Assembly (NCBI GenBank): GCA_023400055.1
Contig: JAEXFN010000019.1
Location: 1-29,141, forward strand
Direction: 5' to 3'
DNA length: 29,141 nt
From: Bacillota bacterium
Lineage (GTDB): Bacteria; Bacillota; UBA4882; UBA8346
Shown here: positions 8,043 through 15,972 of the stretch, in pieces
Layout: every line of letters starts with the position of its first letter
Position numbering within the stretch: the stretch's first letter is position 1
Made by a program: the position numbers and the translations under genes
The notes under the pieces: generated by a model
Told to the model about the DNA's origin: nothing
What the model saw: the letters and a program-made list of their open reading frames with translations, nothing else
Databases searched by the model: none

Positions 8043-9338
8043 TTAATAACCAGCCGCGCTGAGTTGTTCCACCATTTTATCGTGTACTTTTTTCACTGCG
8101 GTGGCAATGGGTACATTGTCTACGATGATTGATTGAAACATATCCTCAATAATCGACCCGTTCAGGGTATATGCGGAATACGGGCTCAAACCATGATCCA
8201 TAGCGATCCGCTTCCCTTTGTTAGCTCCGGCAATCCACTTTTCAAGCAAAGGACGGGTTGCCTTAATCGCGGGGTAAGCAAAATATTTTTCAGAAGTTGC
8301 CGCGGATTTAGTAATTGGTATCATCCCTAGTAAGGATGGCAGGAACGGAATGTAATTATCATCACGCAGCATAAACTGAATAAATTTATCGGTTTCCGCA
8401 TCGTACTTATCGTTTTTGAATTTTACCAAGCACACTGGACCGGCGCCGACGATCCCCGGATGCTTGTTGTAGGGGGTGGGCATAATATCCGTTACTGGTA
8501 TTAATTGCGGAGCGGATTGAACCAATTTGTTGCACATGGAACCGGCAGCAAACATAAAGCCGATTTTACCTTGGACATACTGATCAATGATGTCATCCTC
8601 GCTATAGTTCAGTGAAGCTGGGTTGCCTGCCTTTTTGTATAAATTGACCAGAAATGAAACGGTATCGATCGTCGCCTTGGAATTAAACTTCACATGACCC
8701 TTGGCGTCAAAGAATTCCGCGCCATTGGTGCGCATGAAATAGGCCAACCATTCTTTGCTTTTTTCAGCCGACTTGCTCAATGGTAAAGTAAAACCGTAAC
8801 GTTGCTCGGCGAGATTCGTCTCCGCGATCGCCGCTTTTTCAAACTCTTTCCAAGTCTTGGGTGGTTGCGCAAAACCGACTTTAGCCAACCAGTCCTTGCG
8901 ATAGACCATCATCCACGACAGCGTGTAATGGGGGGTGGCGATTTGTTTTCCTTCGTATTGAAACGCCTGGAGCGGGCCTGGCAAAAATCGTTTGGAGCCA
9001 CCCATCTGCTTCACCAGTTTATCTACTGGTTTCAAGACGCCGCCATCCCACATGCCAATCGCTTCCGAATCAGCTGCCGTCGCAAGTTGAGGCAGCGTGT
9101 TGGCCATTTTGGCGGCAATCCATTTTTGATGCATATTCGACCATGGCACCAGTTCCCGTTTCACCTTAATCCCGGGATTCTCCGCTTCAAACCGGGTGAT
9201 CGTATCCTCGATCGCCTTGATTCTTTCGGGTTGGCTATACGAACACCAGAAGGTTATCTCTTTCTCGGCTGCGAAACCAGTAAATGAGGCAATCAAACAA
9301 ACTACCAACACCACAGGCATCATCCATAACCGTCTCAT
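8043..9338 (-). CDS. ABC transporter extracellular sugar-binding protein 2
   Basis: A 431-residue family 1 solute-binding protein with a signal peptide (RRLWMMPVVLVVCLIASFTGFA, split here only for description) cleaved just before AEKEITFWCSYSQ. No lipobox cysteine is present. It has the same length as binding protein 1 and is nearly collinear with it, including KTWKEFEKAAIAETN, EWLAYFMRTNGAE and the C-terminal VKKVHDKM-EQL-AAGY pattern. The start has GGGAGGTATTAA upstream. As first gene of the transporter operon, ahead of both permeases, it is the primary ligand receptor. Differences from its paralogue cluster in the middle and C-terminal lobes, where ligand contacts would lie. Confidence 0.93.
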   Translation of the reverse strand: MRRLWMMPVVLVVCLIASFTGFAAEKEITFWCSYSQPERIKAIEDTITRFEAENPGIKVKRELVPWSNMHQKWIAAKMANTLPQLATAADSEAIGMWDGGVLKPVDKLVKQMGGSKRFLPGPLQAFQYEGKQIATPHYTLSWMMVYRKDWLAKVGFAQPPKTWKEFEKAAIAETNLAEQRYGFTLPLSKSAEKSKEWLAYFMRTNGAEFFDAKGHVKFNSKATIDTVSFLVNLYKKAGNPASLNYSEDDIIDQYVQGKIGFMFAAGSMCNKLVQSAPQLIPVTDIMPTPYNKHPGIVGAGPVCLVKFKNDKYDAETDKFIQFMLRDDNYIPFLPSLLGMIPITKSAATSEKYFAYPAIKATRPLLEKWIAGANKGKRIAMDHGLSPYSAYTLNGSIIEDMFQSIIVDNVPIATAVKKVHDKMVEQLSAAGY

Positions 9339-9375
9339 GATTTAATACCTCCCTTTTTTCTCTATCTCAGGGCCC

Positions 9376-9435
9376 AATATCGATATTAATCTCACCCCCT
9401 CTTTCATTTGAAAAATCATTCCATGAACTGTTCAT
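9376..9435. promoter_or_regulatory. Palindromes upstream of the transporter 2 operon
   Basis: The 117-bp gap between the IclR stop and binding protein 2 holds two perfect palindromes: AATATCGATATT at 9376-9387 and ATGAACTGTTCAT at 9423-9435. Either could be an operator. A minus-strand promoter is plausible (TTCAAA, then TTAATA) but weak. The function is inferred from position only. Confidence 0.25.
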
Positions 9436-9455
9436 CATGCAGCCATTCCGAGCAG

Positions 9456-10259
9456 CTATGCCTTTAACTTCAATAAATCATTGGAGAAACCCAACGCTTG
9501 CGAGAGTCTTACCGCATGTCTGATGACCACCGGGACCAATTCATGCATTTTCTCTTGCGTTACCCGATTAACCGGTCCGGAGACACTCATGGATGCAATG
9601 ATTCTTCCCGTATGATTCCGAATTGGAGCGGCAACACAGCGCGCTTCCATTTCACACTCTTGATTATCAAAGGCATAGCCTTGCTTCCGAACTTTAGCCA
9701 GTTCATCCAGGAATACCTCAATATCGGTGATTGAGTACTTAGTCAATTTGGGCATACCTTTGGTTCGTAATATCTCAATGATATCCATCTGGGCCATCTC
9801 CGAGAGCAGCACTTTACCGGCGCCGGTAACATGCACCGGCGCCCGTCTGCCGATCAGCGAAAAAACTCTTACTCTGGCATTGCTTTCGACTTTTTCGATA
9901 TAGACCACTTCATTACGGTCCAAAACCACCAAATTAGCCGTTTCCCCTGTTTCCTCCATTAAATCCTGAAGATATTCGTGAGAGATCCGTCGAATATCTA
10001 AATTTTCCAAAATTACACTCGATAAGGCGAGTACTTTCAGGCCCATTCGATAGTGTCCGGAACCCAGATCCTGCTCAACGTAACCCAATTCCATCAGACT
10101 GGCCAGCAACCGGTGAATGGTGCTGCGTGGAATCGCCAAACCCTTGGCCAAAGCCGCCAAACTAGCTTCTCCTTTATTGCGGGCAATCTCTTCCAAGATT
10201 GCAAAGCTGCGTTCCAATACTTGCACTGATTTATTGCGGTTCCGGTCCGCAGTACTCAT
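9456..10259 (-). CDS. IclR-family transcriptional regulator
   Basis: A 267-residue regulator. Residues about 13-75 form the IclR winged helix-turn-helix (VLERSFAILEEIARNKGEAS, then LAALAKGLAIPRSTIHRLLA and SLMELGYVEQD). The effector-binding domain spans about 85-260 and shows the family marks GAGKVLLSEM, NQECEMEARCVAAPI and SMSVSGPVNRV. The ATG follows GGAGTGG. It sits inside the minus-strand cluster between the PL22-like gene and transporter 2, so it is the obvious local regulator, acting on a sugar-derived effector as KdgR-type IclR proteins do. Candidate operators resembling IclR sites lie upstream of this gene and of the 17646 gene. Confidence 0.93.
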   Translation of the reverse strand: MSTADRNRNKSVQVLERSFAILEEIARNKGEASLAALAKGLAIPRSTIHRLLASLMELGYVEQDLGSGHYRMGLKVLALSSVILENLDIRRISHEYLQDLMEETGETANLVVLDRNEVVYIEKVESNARVRVFSLIGRRAPVHVTGAGKVLLSEMAQMDIIEILRTKGMPKLTKYSITDIEVFLDELAKVRKQGYAFDNQECEMEARCVAAPIRNHTGRIIASMSVSGPVNRVTQEKMHELVPVVIRHAVRLSQALGFSNDLLKLKA

Positions 10260-10276
10260 TCTTAAACCACTCCATA

Positions 10277-10302
10277 ATTATAAGATTCAGCTACAATAGG
10301 AA
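10277..10302 (-). promoter_or_regulatory. Candidate iclR-gene promoter with operator-like site
   Basis: On the minus strand a perfect TATAAT lies at 10282-10277, with a weak -35 region 17 bp upstream. The spacer contains TTCCTATTGTAGCTGAA (10302-10286), which resembles the sites at 17854 and 18122 (shared ATTGTAG flanked by TTCC and GAA). Transcription would start only a few bases ahead of the ribosome binding site. Autoregulation by the IclR protein is the likely meaning. Confidence 0.35.
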
Positions 10303-10346
10303 TTTAAAGAGCCTATGAACTTTTGCAGTTGCGATATCTGTGACAA

Positions 10347-11498
10347 TCAGCTTAAGCCCACCAGATACAAATGCTGATTACTGCTCCGGTCCGACTGAAA
10401 AAGTATTTGATCGCCCTTCCAGCTGAAGGTGGGATGACAATGTCTGGTTGATGTATACCAGGAAGTCTTGTGCGTACAAATCGTTTCAATGATTGGTTTC
10501 TGCTCATCACCGTTTATATTGATAAGAACTACATCTTCGGCTGTATCTCCGATCAAATACGTATGGTCTGAATTGGCATGATAATGGTTGCAATAATAGG
10601 GCATGTCGATTTTGCGAATCATGGCGCCGTTTTTATCAGCCAAGCCAATATAGGGCGAACTTCCGTCTCGCACTTCTTGGATAATGGCCTGCTTTTTGTC
10701 TGAAGTAATTGTTCCATCATGTCCCGCCCGCCGGTTATCGAAGAAAATTAAACCGTCTTGCGTCCAAAATTCATGACCGATACAATCCTCCTCTTTCTGA
10801 CGGAAGCAAGGTTTAACACTCCGCGAAACCAAGTCGAGCAACCAAATTCGTTGTTGAACCATGTTCCATGGCCCTTCATGACAAAACATCGCTACGGTGC
10901 TGTCATCCGGGGCAAACTGAAAATGACCCAAATAGTGGGTATCCTCATAAATATCAATGACCTTAGAACCATCCAGATAAATCAGCGTAATATAGGCCTT
11001 TTTCACGGCGAACATCATTTCTTTAAAACCTTTATAATTTGGTCCCCGTTCGAATTCCTGGCGTTCATTGCGAATTACCCCAAGATATTTTTGGTTAGGG
11101 CTGATAAATGGAGTTCTTAAAGAAAAGGCTCCCTCTTCTTCATAAAGAATCTGGCATTGTCCATTGTGAGTATTAAGCAGTTTCAACTGGGGTCCGGTGA
11201 TATAAACAATAAATTGGCCGTCCGGGGTCTTGGTGGCTCGATGACTGACGCCGAGCTCTTCGTCGGTCATTTGAATCATATTGCCGGTCGCCAAATCCAT
11301 CTTAAAAAGGTTAAATAAACCGGCCCGGCGCGCGGCGCGATCCGATAGGAAATAAATTTCCCGGTCATCTTGGGAAAAAGAATTGTCAACAAAGTACAAG
11401 TGGTAATTATTAGCCTTGGTCGTTAATTGACAAACTTCCCGATCGCTTTTTTCATCTTTGTAATAAAGCCGCTCCGAAACAAACTCTTCTCCGATCAC
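10347..11498 (-). CDS. Oligogalacturonate lyase-like protein (PL22 family)
   Basis: A 383-residue protein matching oligogalacturonate lyases, seven-bladed beta-propellers that cleave short pectin fragments in the cytoplasm by Mn-dependent beta-elimination. Repeated blade motifs include SQDDREIYFLSDRA, TPDGQFIVYI and APDDSTVAMFCHEGP. The signature stretches are GHEFW (His242), CNHYHANSD (His305/His307) and RHCHPTF (His353 and His355). The glutamine that precedes the HxH pair in characterised enzymes is Ser350 here. There is no signal peptide, fitting a cytoplasmic enzyme. The start is GTG with GGGAGGTG upstream. It is transcribed between binding protein 3 and the IclR gene. It could act on a related uronate oligomer rather than galacturonate. 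Confidence 0.82.
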   Translation of the reverse strand: MIGEEFVSERLYYKDEKSDREVCQLTTKANNYHLYFVDNSFSQDDREIYFLSDRAARRAGLFNLFKMDLATGNMIQMTDEELGVSHRATKTPDGQFIVYITGPQLKLLNTHNGQCQILYEEEGAFSLRTPFISPNQKYLGVIRNERQEFERGPNYKGFKEMMFAVKKAYITLIYLDGSKVIDIYEDTHYLGHFQFAPDDSTVAMFCHEGPWNMVQQRIWLLDLVSRSVKPCFRQKEEDCIGHEFWTQDGLIFFDNRRAGHDGTITSDKKQAIIQEVRDGSSPYIGLADKNGAMIRKIDMPYYCNHYHANSDHTYLIGDTAEDVVLININGDEQKPIIETICTHKTSWYTSTRHCHPTFSWKGDQILFQSDRSSNQHLYLVGLS

Positions 11499-11515
11499 CG
11501 TTACACCTCCCAGGC

Positions 11516-11551
11516 TTGATCAATCGGGTCTTTCGATGCCCGATTGACCAA
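11516..11551 (-). promoter_or_regulatory. Intercistronic stem-loop after binding protein 3
   Basis: TCAATCGGG (11520-11528) pairs perfectly with CCCGATTGA (11539-11547), extended by TTG/CAA beyond one mismatch, around a 10-base loop. It lies between the binding-protein stop (11576) and the PL22-like start, like the hairpins after the other three binding proteins in this window. Confidence 0.55.
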
Positions 11552-11575
11552 GCACCGACAATTAATGCAAAGAAC

Positions 11576-12874
11576 TCATCTTTTCGGATTGGTTCGATAA
11601 TCTTTTTCGGATTTTTCTAATGCTGCCGCAAGTTCATCCAAAAATTGCTTGGCTGTTTTCGCTCCCGCCAATACAGCTTGAAATCCCGGTTCAAATACTT
11701 GGAGACGGATGTTTTTGTAATCCGGCAGATACTCCGGTTGACTGACGATAATGGTATCTTTTAAAGCAAGAGCGTTTCCTAAAGTGCTGATATGTTGGGA
11801 CGATTTGACCCAATCTTCGTCTAAGAGCCCCACATTGGTCGGAAGCTGACCGATTTTTTGATTCAAAAATCGTTGGGAATCCTTAGCACCTAAAAAGCTG
11901 GCTAATTTCCAGGCCTCGTCTCGATACTTAGTATTTTTGAAAATAGCAACTCCATCGGGAGCATCGGCCAGATAGGTCCTTTTACCTTTGGGCTGTATCG
12001 GGAAAGGCATCGCTGCGAACTCTCCTTTTTTGAAGGACCGACTATGCTCGCCATAAGAGCCGAGATTGTGGAAGATCATATTCGCTACGCCGCTATCAAA
12101 AGCCGCCACCATTTCCTTATATCCATTCGTAATATCGCTTTGCGGCGTGAATTTGTTATATAATCCAGCATATTTCTGAATAAAGGTTACCGCCGCCGGG
12201 CTATTGAGCAAACACTTGCCTTTTTTATCAAAAAATGATTTGATTCCGGAATAAGATACGATTCCAGCCAAGACAACCGTATCGCAGCCCGAACCGCCAC
12301 GAATACTGAAACCATATTGATTGTTTTGTTTATCAGTCAGCTTTTCGGCAGCCATAAAAAATTCATCCCAGGTTTTCGGTGCGGTCAATCCGGCTGCTTT
12401 AAACCGGTCGGCCCGATACCACAGGCAATATGCGTTAGCTGTATAGGGAATGATATACAATTTTTTATCGGGGGCGCTATTGCGAACCTGATTAATATAG
12501 GCCGTTCCAACCTGATTTCTTTCATTCCATTTTCGAAAATAGGGATCTAAAGGTAACAACGCCTTTTGAGCCACTAAACCCGAAATCCAGCTGCCGGGGC
12601 AAATTGCCACATCCGGCGTCTCACCGCTGGCAATCGCCAGATTATATTTTTGAGCAGCCGAATTGGACGGTATACCGACGTATTGAACCGTAATATTGGG
12701 ATTTTGACTTTCGAATTTTTTAATCAGTTCTTGCCAATAGGGGGTTCGTTCCGGTCCCGGATTCTGATCCCAAAAAGTAATTCTTACATTTTTCCCGGCC
12801 GCTTCTGTGCCAGCAAAAGATGCAACTACCAATAAGCTTACGATCAAAAATTTCGCCCAAAATCTCTTAAACAT
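11576..12874 (-). CDS. ABC transporter extracellular sugar-binding protein 3
   Basis: A 432-residue family 1 solute-binding protein. A signal peptide (FKRFWAKFLIVSLLVVASFA) ends near TEAAG, with no lipobox cysteine. The mature part starts VRITFWDQNPGPERTPYW and has the family segment KKFESQNPNITVQYVGIP and the hinge-region ETPDVAICPG. AGGGAGG precedes the ATG by about 8 bp. It follows the two permeases of transporter 1 in the same transcript (about 58 bp gap containing the short palindrome ATACCGGTTGGTAT). It is not closely related to binding proteins 1 and 2, so this importer should carry a different sugar. Confidence 0.92.
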   Translation of the reverse strand: MFKRFWAKFLIVSLLVVASFAGTEAAGKNVRITFWDQNPGPERTPYWQELIKKFESQNPNITVQYVGIPSNSAAQKYNLAIASGETPDVAICPGSWISGLVAQKALLPLDPYFRKWNERNQVGTAYINQVRNSAPDKKLYIIPYTANAYCLWYRADRFKAAGLTAPKTWDEFFMAAEKLTDKQNNQYGFSIRGGSGCDTVVLAGIVSYSGIKSFFDKKGKCLLNSPAAVTFIQKYAGLYNKFTPQSDITNGYKEMVAAFDSGVANMIFHNLGSYGEHSRSFKKGEFAAMPFPIQPKGKRTYLADAPDGVAIFKNTKYRDEAWKLASFLGAKDSQRFLNQKIGQLPTNVGLLDEDWVKSSQHISTLGNALALKDTIIVSQPEYLPDYKNIRLQVFEPGFQAVLAGAKTAKQFLDELAAALEKSEKDYRTNPKR

Positions 12875-12932
12875 TGTCTAGCCTCCCTTTTACATTGTCT
12901 ATATTTTCATACCGGTTGGTATAAAATACGGC

Positions 12933-13778
12933 TTATCCTTTGACCGATCCAGCTGATAAGTTTTGGACCAAGTATTTTTGAATATAAATGAACAATAGGA
13001 AAGAAGGAATAATCGCTATGATTCCTCCGGCCGCCAAGGTTCCATAAAGAATATCGAATTCACCCATCATATAGCTTAAACCCACTGGGATAGTGAACCG
13101 ATCTGGATTATTCATCAACATAATGGCGAACAAAAATTCTTTCCAAGAGGAAACAAACGCGAAGAATCCTGCGGCCACAATTCCAGGCATGATAATCGGA
13201 AAAATAATTTTGAAGATAGCCGTTACCCGGCTGCATCCATCGAGCATGGCCGCTTCCTCGAGTTCTATTGGAACATTGGCGAAGAAACCCATCATCAATA
13301 TCGAGTTGAATGCCACCTCGAAAGTTGAATCGTTAATGATTAAAGATAAGGGACTGTTTAATAAATGAAGATATTTATAAATCATGAATAACGGAATTAA
13401 TAGCATTTGACCGCCGAAAAACTGAGTTGACAATAAAATCAACAATGCCAACTTTTTCCCTTTAAAATTGAACCGGCACAAAGCATATCCCGAAAGTAAG
13501 GTGAAAACAACCACAATAACCATTACCGAGGTACTGATCAATAAACTGTTAAAGAAATACTTAGAAAAATTCATATCATGCCACATATTGATAAAATTAT
13601 CGATTGTAGCTGGCTTAGGCCAATATTGAATCGGCACTTTAATAATATTGCCCTCTTGCTTGAGCGAGGTATTCAGTAACCAGTAAAACGGCGTCAGTGT
13701 AAATACCATCAAGACCAAAAGCGGCAAATAAATACAGCATAAATTGACTATTTTGGTTCGAATATTGCTATTGGTCAT
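12933..13778 (-). CDS. ABC sugar transporter permease, MalG type (transporter 1)
   Basis: A 281-residue CUT1 permease with six hydrophobic segments. The ATPase-docking loop is intact (ELEEAAMLDGCSRVTAIFKI, then IFPIIMPG), and the C-terminus QNLSAGSVKG is family-typical. GGGAGG lies 9 bp before the ATG. The start overlaps the stop of the MalF-type gene by four bases (ATGA), so the pair is translationally coupled. It is expected to pair with 13775-14710 and receive sugar from binding protein 3. Confidence 0.93.
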   Translation of the reverse strand: MTNSNIRTKIVNLCCIYLPLLVLMVFTLTPFYWLLNTSLKQEGNIIKVPIQYWPKPATIDNFINMWHDMNFSKYFFNSLLISTSVMVIVVVFTLLSGYALCRFNFKGKKLALLILLSTQFFGGQMLLIPLFMIYKYLHLLNSPLSLIINDSTFEVAFNSILMMGFFANVPIELEEAAMLDGCSRVTAIFKIIFPIIMPGIVAAGFFAFVSSWKEFLFAIMLMNNPDRFTIPVGLSYMMGEFDILYGTLAAGGIIAIIPSFLLFIYIQKYLVQNLSAGSVKG

Positions 13779-14710
13779 GACCGCTCGCCTCCCAAGCCGC
13801 CCAATTTCAAGTAAAATAGGGCGAAAATCAACAGGAAGCCAAACGAAATAACTGAGATAGCAGAACCATAACCAAAATTATTGAGCTTAATCGCCTGATC
13901 CGCCATGTACATGCTCAAAGTTGTAGTAGCGTTAATCGGGCCACCGGAAGTCAGATTATAAATGATATCCACCGATTTAAATTCCCAGACTGCTCTCAGC
14001 AATGTTGTCAGAATTATCGTTTCCTTCAAATAAGCCAGGGTTATATGGAAAAAAGCAACAACCCTGCCTCCTCCGTCCATCGAACATGATTCGTATAACT
14101 CATCCGGAATCAGTTGCAAAGCAGAAAGTAGTGAAATCGCGAAAAACGGAATGCCCCGCCACAGTTCGGCGAGCATCACCGCGAATAAAGCTGTCTGAGG
14201 ATTGGAAACCCAGGCATTCTTATGTTGAATCAATCCTGATTTCAACAATAAGTCATTCAAGAGCCCAAAGTGTTCGTTATAGATCATGGACCACATGATG
14301 GCCACGATGACTCCGGAGATCGCCCAAGGGGTAAACAGCAGACCTCTTATTAAGCTCCTTCCTCTGAACTTGTGATTTAAAACTAACGCCGTTACCAATC
14401 CAATGAATAATTGGAGCACAACCTGACTAAATACCCAAATGCCCGAGATTAGCAACGAACTGTAAAAAAGGGGATCTTTCGTAAAAATAGTGACAAAATT
14501 TTGAAAGCCAACAAACCGGTTCGAATACGGCATGAGTGGATTATAATTTTGAAAACTATAATAGAATACATTGCAAAACGGATACAGCAAAAATATCAAA
14601 ATAAGTAAAAACACAGGAGTTAAAAAGAGATACGGTACTGCTTTTTTCTTTACGTCGTCTAGAGTCCAATTTGGCTCCGATTGTGATCCTGCCAGTCTTT
14701 GGCCCGCCAT
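13775..14710 (-). CDS. ABC sugar transporter permease, MalF type (transporter 1), with degenerate EAA loop
   Basis: A 311-residue CUT1 permease with six hydrophobic segments (first: YLFLTPVFLLILIFLLYPF). A TTG at 14764 would add 18 residues, but the ATG at 14710 has TGGAGG 7 bp upstream and is chosen. The region that should be the ATPase-docking loop reads ELYESCSMDGGGRVVAFFHI, followed by TLAYLKE. The usual EAA is changed to ESC and the conserved LP...P is lost, although the central DG is kept. The partner MalG subunit has a normal loop, so docking may rest mainly on that subunit. NLTSGGPINATTTL matches the MalF C-terminal region. Confidence 0.9.
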   Translation of the reverse strand: MAGQRLAGSQSEPNWTLDDVKKKAVPYLFLTPVFLLILIFLLYPFCNVFYYSFQNYNPLMPYSNRFVGFQNFVTIFTKDPLFYSSLLISGIWVFSQVVLQLFIGLVTALVLNHKFRGRSLIRGLLFTPWAISGVIVAIMWSMIYNEHFGLLNDLLLKSGLIQHKNAWVSNPQTALFAVMLAELWRGIPFFAISLLSALQLIPDELYESCSMDGGGRVVAFFHITLAYLKETIILTTLLRAVWEFKSVDIIYNLTSGGPINATTTLSMYMADQAIKLNNFGYGSAISVISFGFLLIFALFYLKLGGLGGERS

Positions 14711-14760
14711 TGTTTGCCTCCAGTAATGCTTTAAAAATGAATTCCATCTTAAAGTCCGCT

Positions 14761-15921
14761 TCAAACCAAACGCGCGTCTTTCAGCAACTGTTCTGTATCC
14801 GCGAACCCCCAGCCAGGACGGTCCGGAACGCTGACTTTGCCATCCTTGGCCCGTAATGGCGGATCGAAAAACGCTCCCGTCTCCTCGATCCCGGTCTTAA
14901 ATTCTTGAAACGCTCCGATATTTGGAGTGATCGAAGCGAAATGCAACATCTGCAGATAACAGAGGCCGCTGGAAATATGCAATGTAATCGGTTTTCCCGC
15001 CGCCGCCGCCATCCGGGCGACCCGGATGGTCCGGATCATGCCGCCGTTATAATGGAGATCCGGTTGAACAGTTTGCACTGCATCATTCAAAATCATCCAG
15101 CGAAAGCGACGCAGACTGGTTTCCTGTTCACCGCCGGCGATCGGGATTTTTAACGCATCGGCAACCGCCTTGGTATCTTCCAAATGATCGAAGGGACAAG
15201 GTTCTTCGTAAAAATAAGCGTCAATCTCTTCCAACATTCTCCCGATCTCGATTGCCTTCGGCGGATCATAAGAGCCATTCCCGTCGGCGTGTATAATAAC
15301 CTCATCGCCGAGAGTCTTCCGGGCCAAGCGGATCAACCCTTCCGTTCGGCCCGTCATCGAATCGAGATTTTTACTCATCCTGCCGCCTACTTTAAATTTG
15401 ACGGCCCGAGCGCCGGTTTCCGCCATCCGTTGTTGTAAAATCGCTACTTCCTGCTCAGGAGCAGTATCCCGGCGGCCGCTGGCGACATAAATCGGAATCT
15501 CCGATCGGATAACCTTACCCAAGAGTTCTCCCACCGGCTTTTTGGCGATTCGCCCCAGTAAATCCAAGATGCTGAATTCCACCCAGGCAATGCAGCACCA
15601 GAGAGCGAGTCCCGCCAGTTTATAATTATTGTTTACGACAAAAACGCCCTCGATTAATGCCTCCAAATCGCGGGCATCTCGGTCGATAAAATAGGGTATT
15701 ACCTGTTGTTTCAGTATCGGATACAAATAAGCCGCTTTATCATTCGTGACTGCGATCCCCTCCGCCCCATCGCTGGAACGGGTGCGTACCACATAAAACT
15801 GACCGTTATAAAGCAATTCGATGGATTGAATGATAACCGGAGATGAAATTATATCCGGCGCCAAAACAGGTAAATTTGCCACTGTATCAAGCTGCGCGGC
15901 ACTCAAGATTTTGCCTTCCAA
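14761..15921 (-). CDS. Enolase-superfamily enzyme, mandelate racemase subgroup (acid-sugar dehydratase-like)
   Basis: A 386-residue cytoplasmic enzyme. The N-terminal capping domain covers about 1-130 and the barrel follows. Active-site residues are all visible: the base motif K175-F-K177, the Mg ligands D213 (HADGN), E240 (YEEP) and E265 (GGEQ), and an Asp288/His315 dyad spaced 27 residues apart, as in mandelate racemase. That set fits an acid-sugar dehydratase or racemase acting by proton abstraction next to a carboxylate. The start is TTG with AAGGGG about 9 bp upstream; no ATG is available nearby. It is 51 bp downstream of the glyoxylate-carboligase-like gene and precedes transporter 1. 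The exact substrate is unknown. Confidence 0.88.
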   Translation of the reverse strand: MEGKILSAAQLDTVANLPVLAPDIISSPVIIQSIELLYNGQFYVVRTRSSDGAEGIAVTNDKAAYLYPILKQQVIPYFIDRDARDLEALIEGVFVVNNNYKLAGLALWCCIAWVEFSILDLLGRIAKKPVGELLGKVIRSEIPIYVASGRRDTAPEQEVAILQQRMAETGARAVKFKVGGRMSKNLDSMTGRTEGLIRLARKTLGDEVIIHADGNGSYDPPKAIEIGRMLEEIDAYFYEEPCPFDHLEDTKAVADALKIPIAGGEQETSLRRFRWMILNDAVQTVQPDLHYNGGMIRTIRVARMAAAAGKPITLHISSGLCYLQMLHFASITPNIGAFQEFKTGIEETGAFFDPPLRAKDGKVSVPDRPGWGFADTEQLLKDARLV

Positions 15922-15972
15922 GACAGTCAGCCCCTTTTTGCAATTGATAACGGCGAAACATTAACGATAGCC

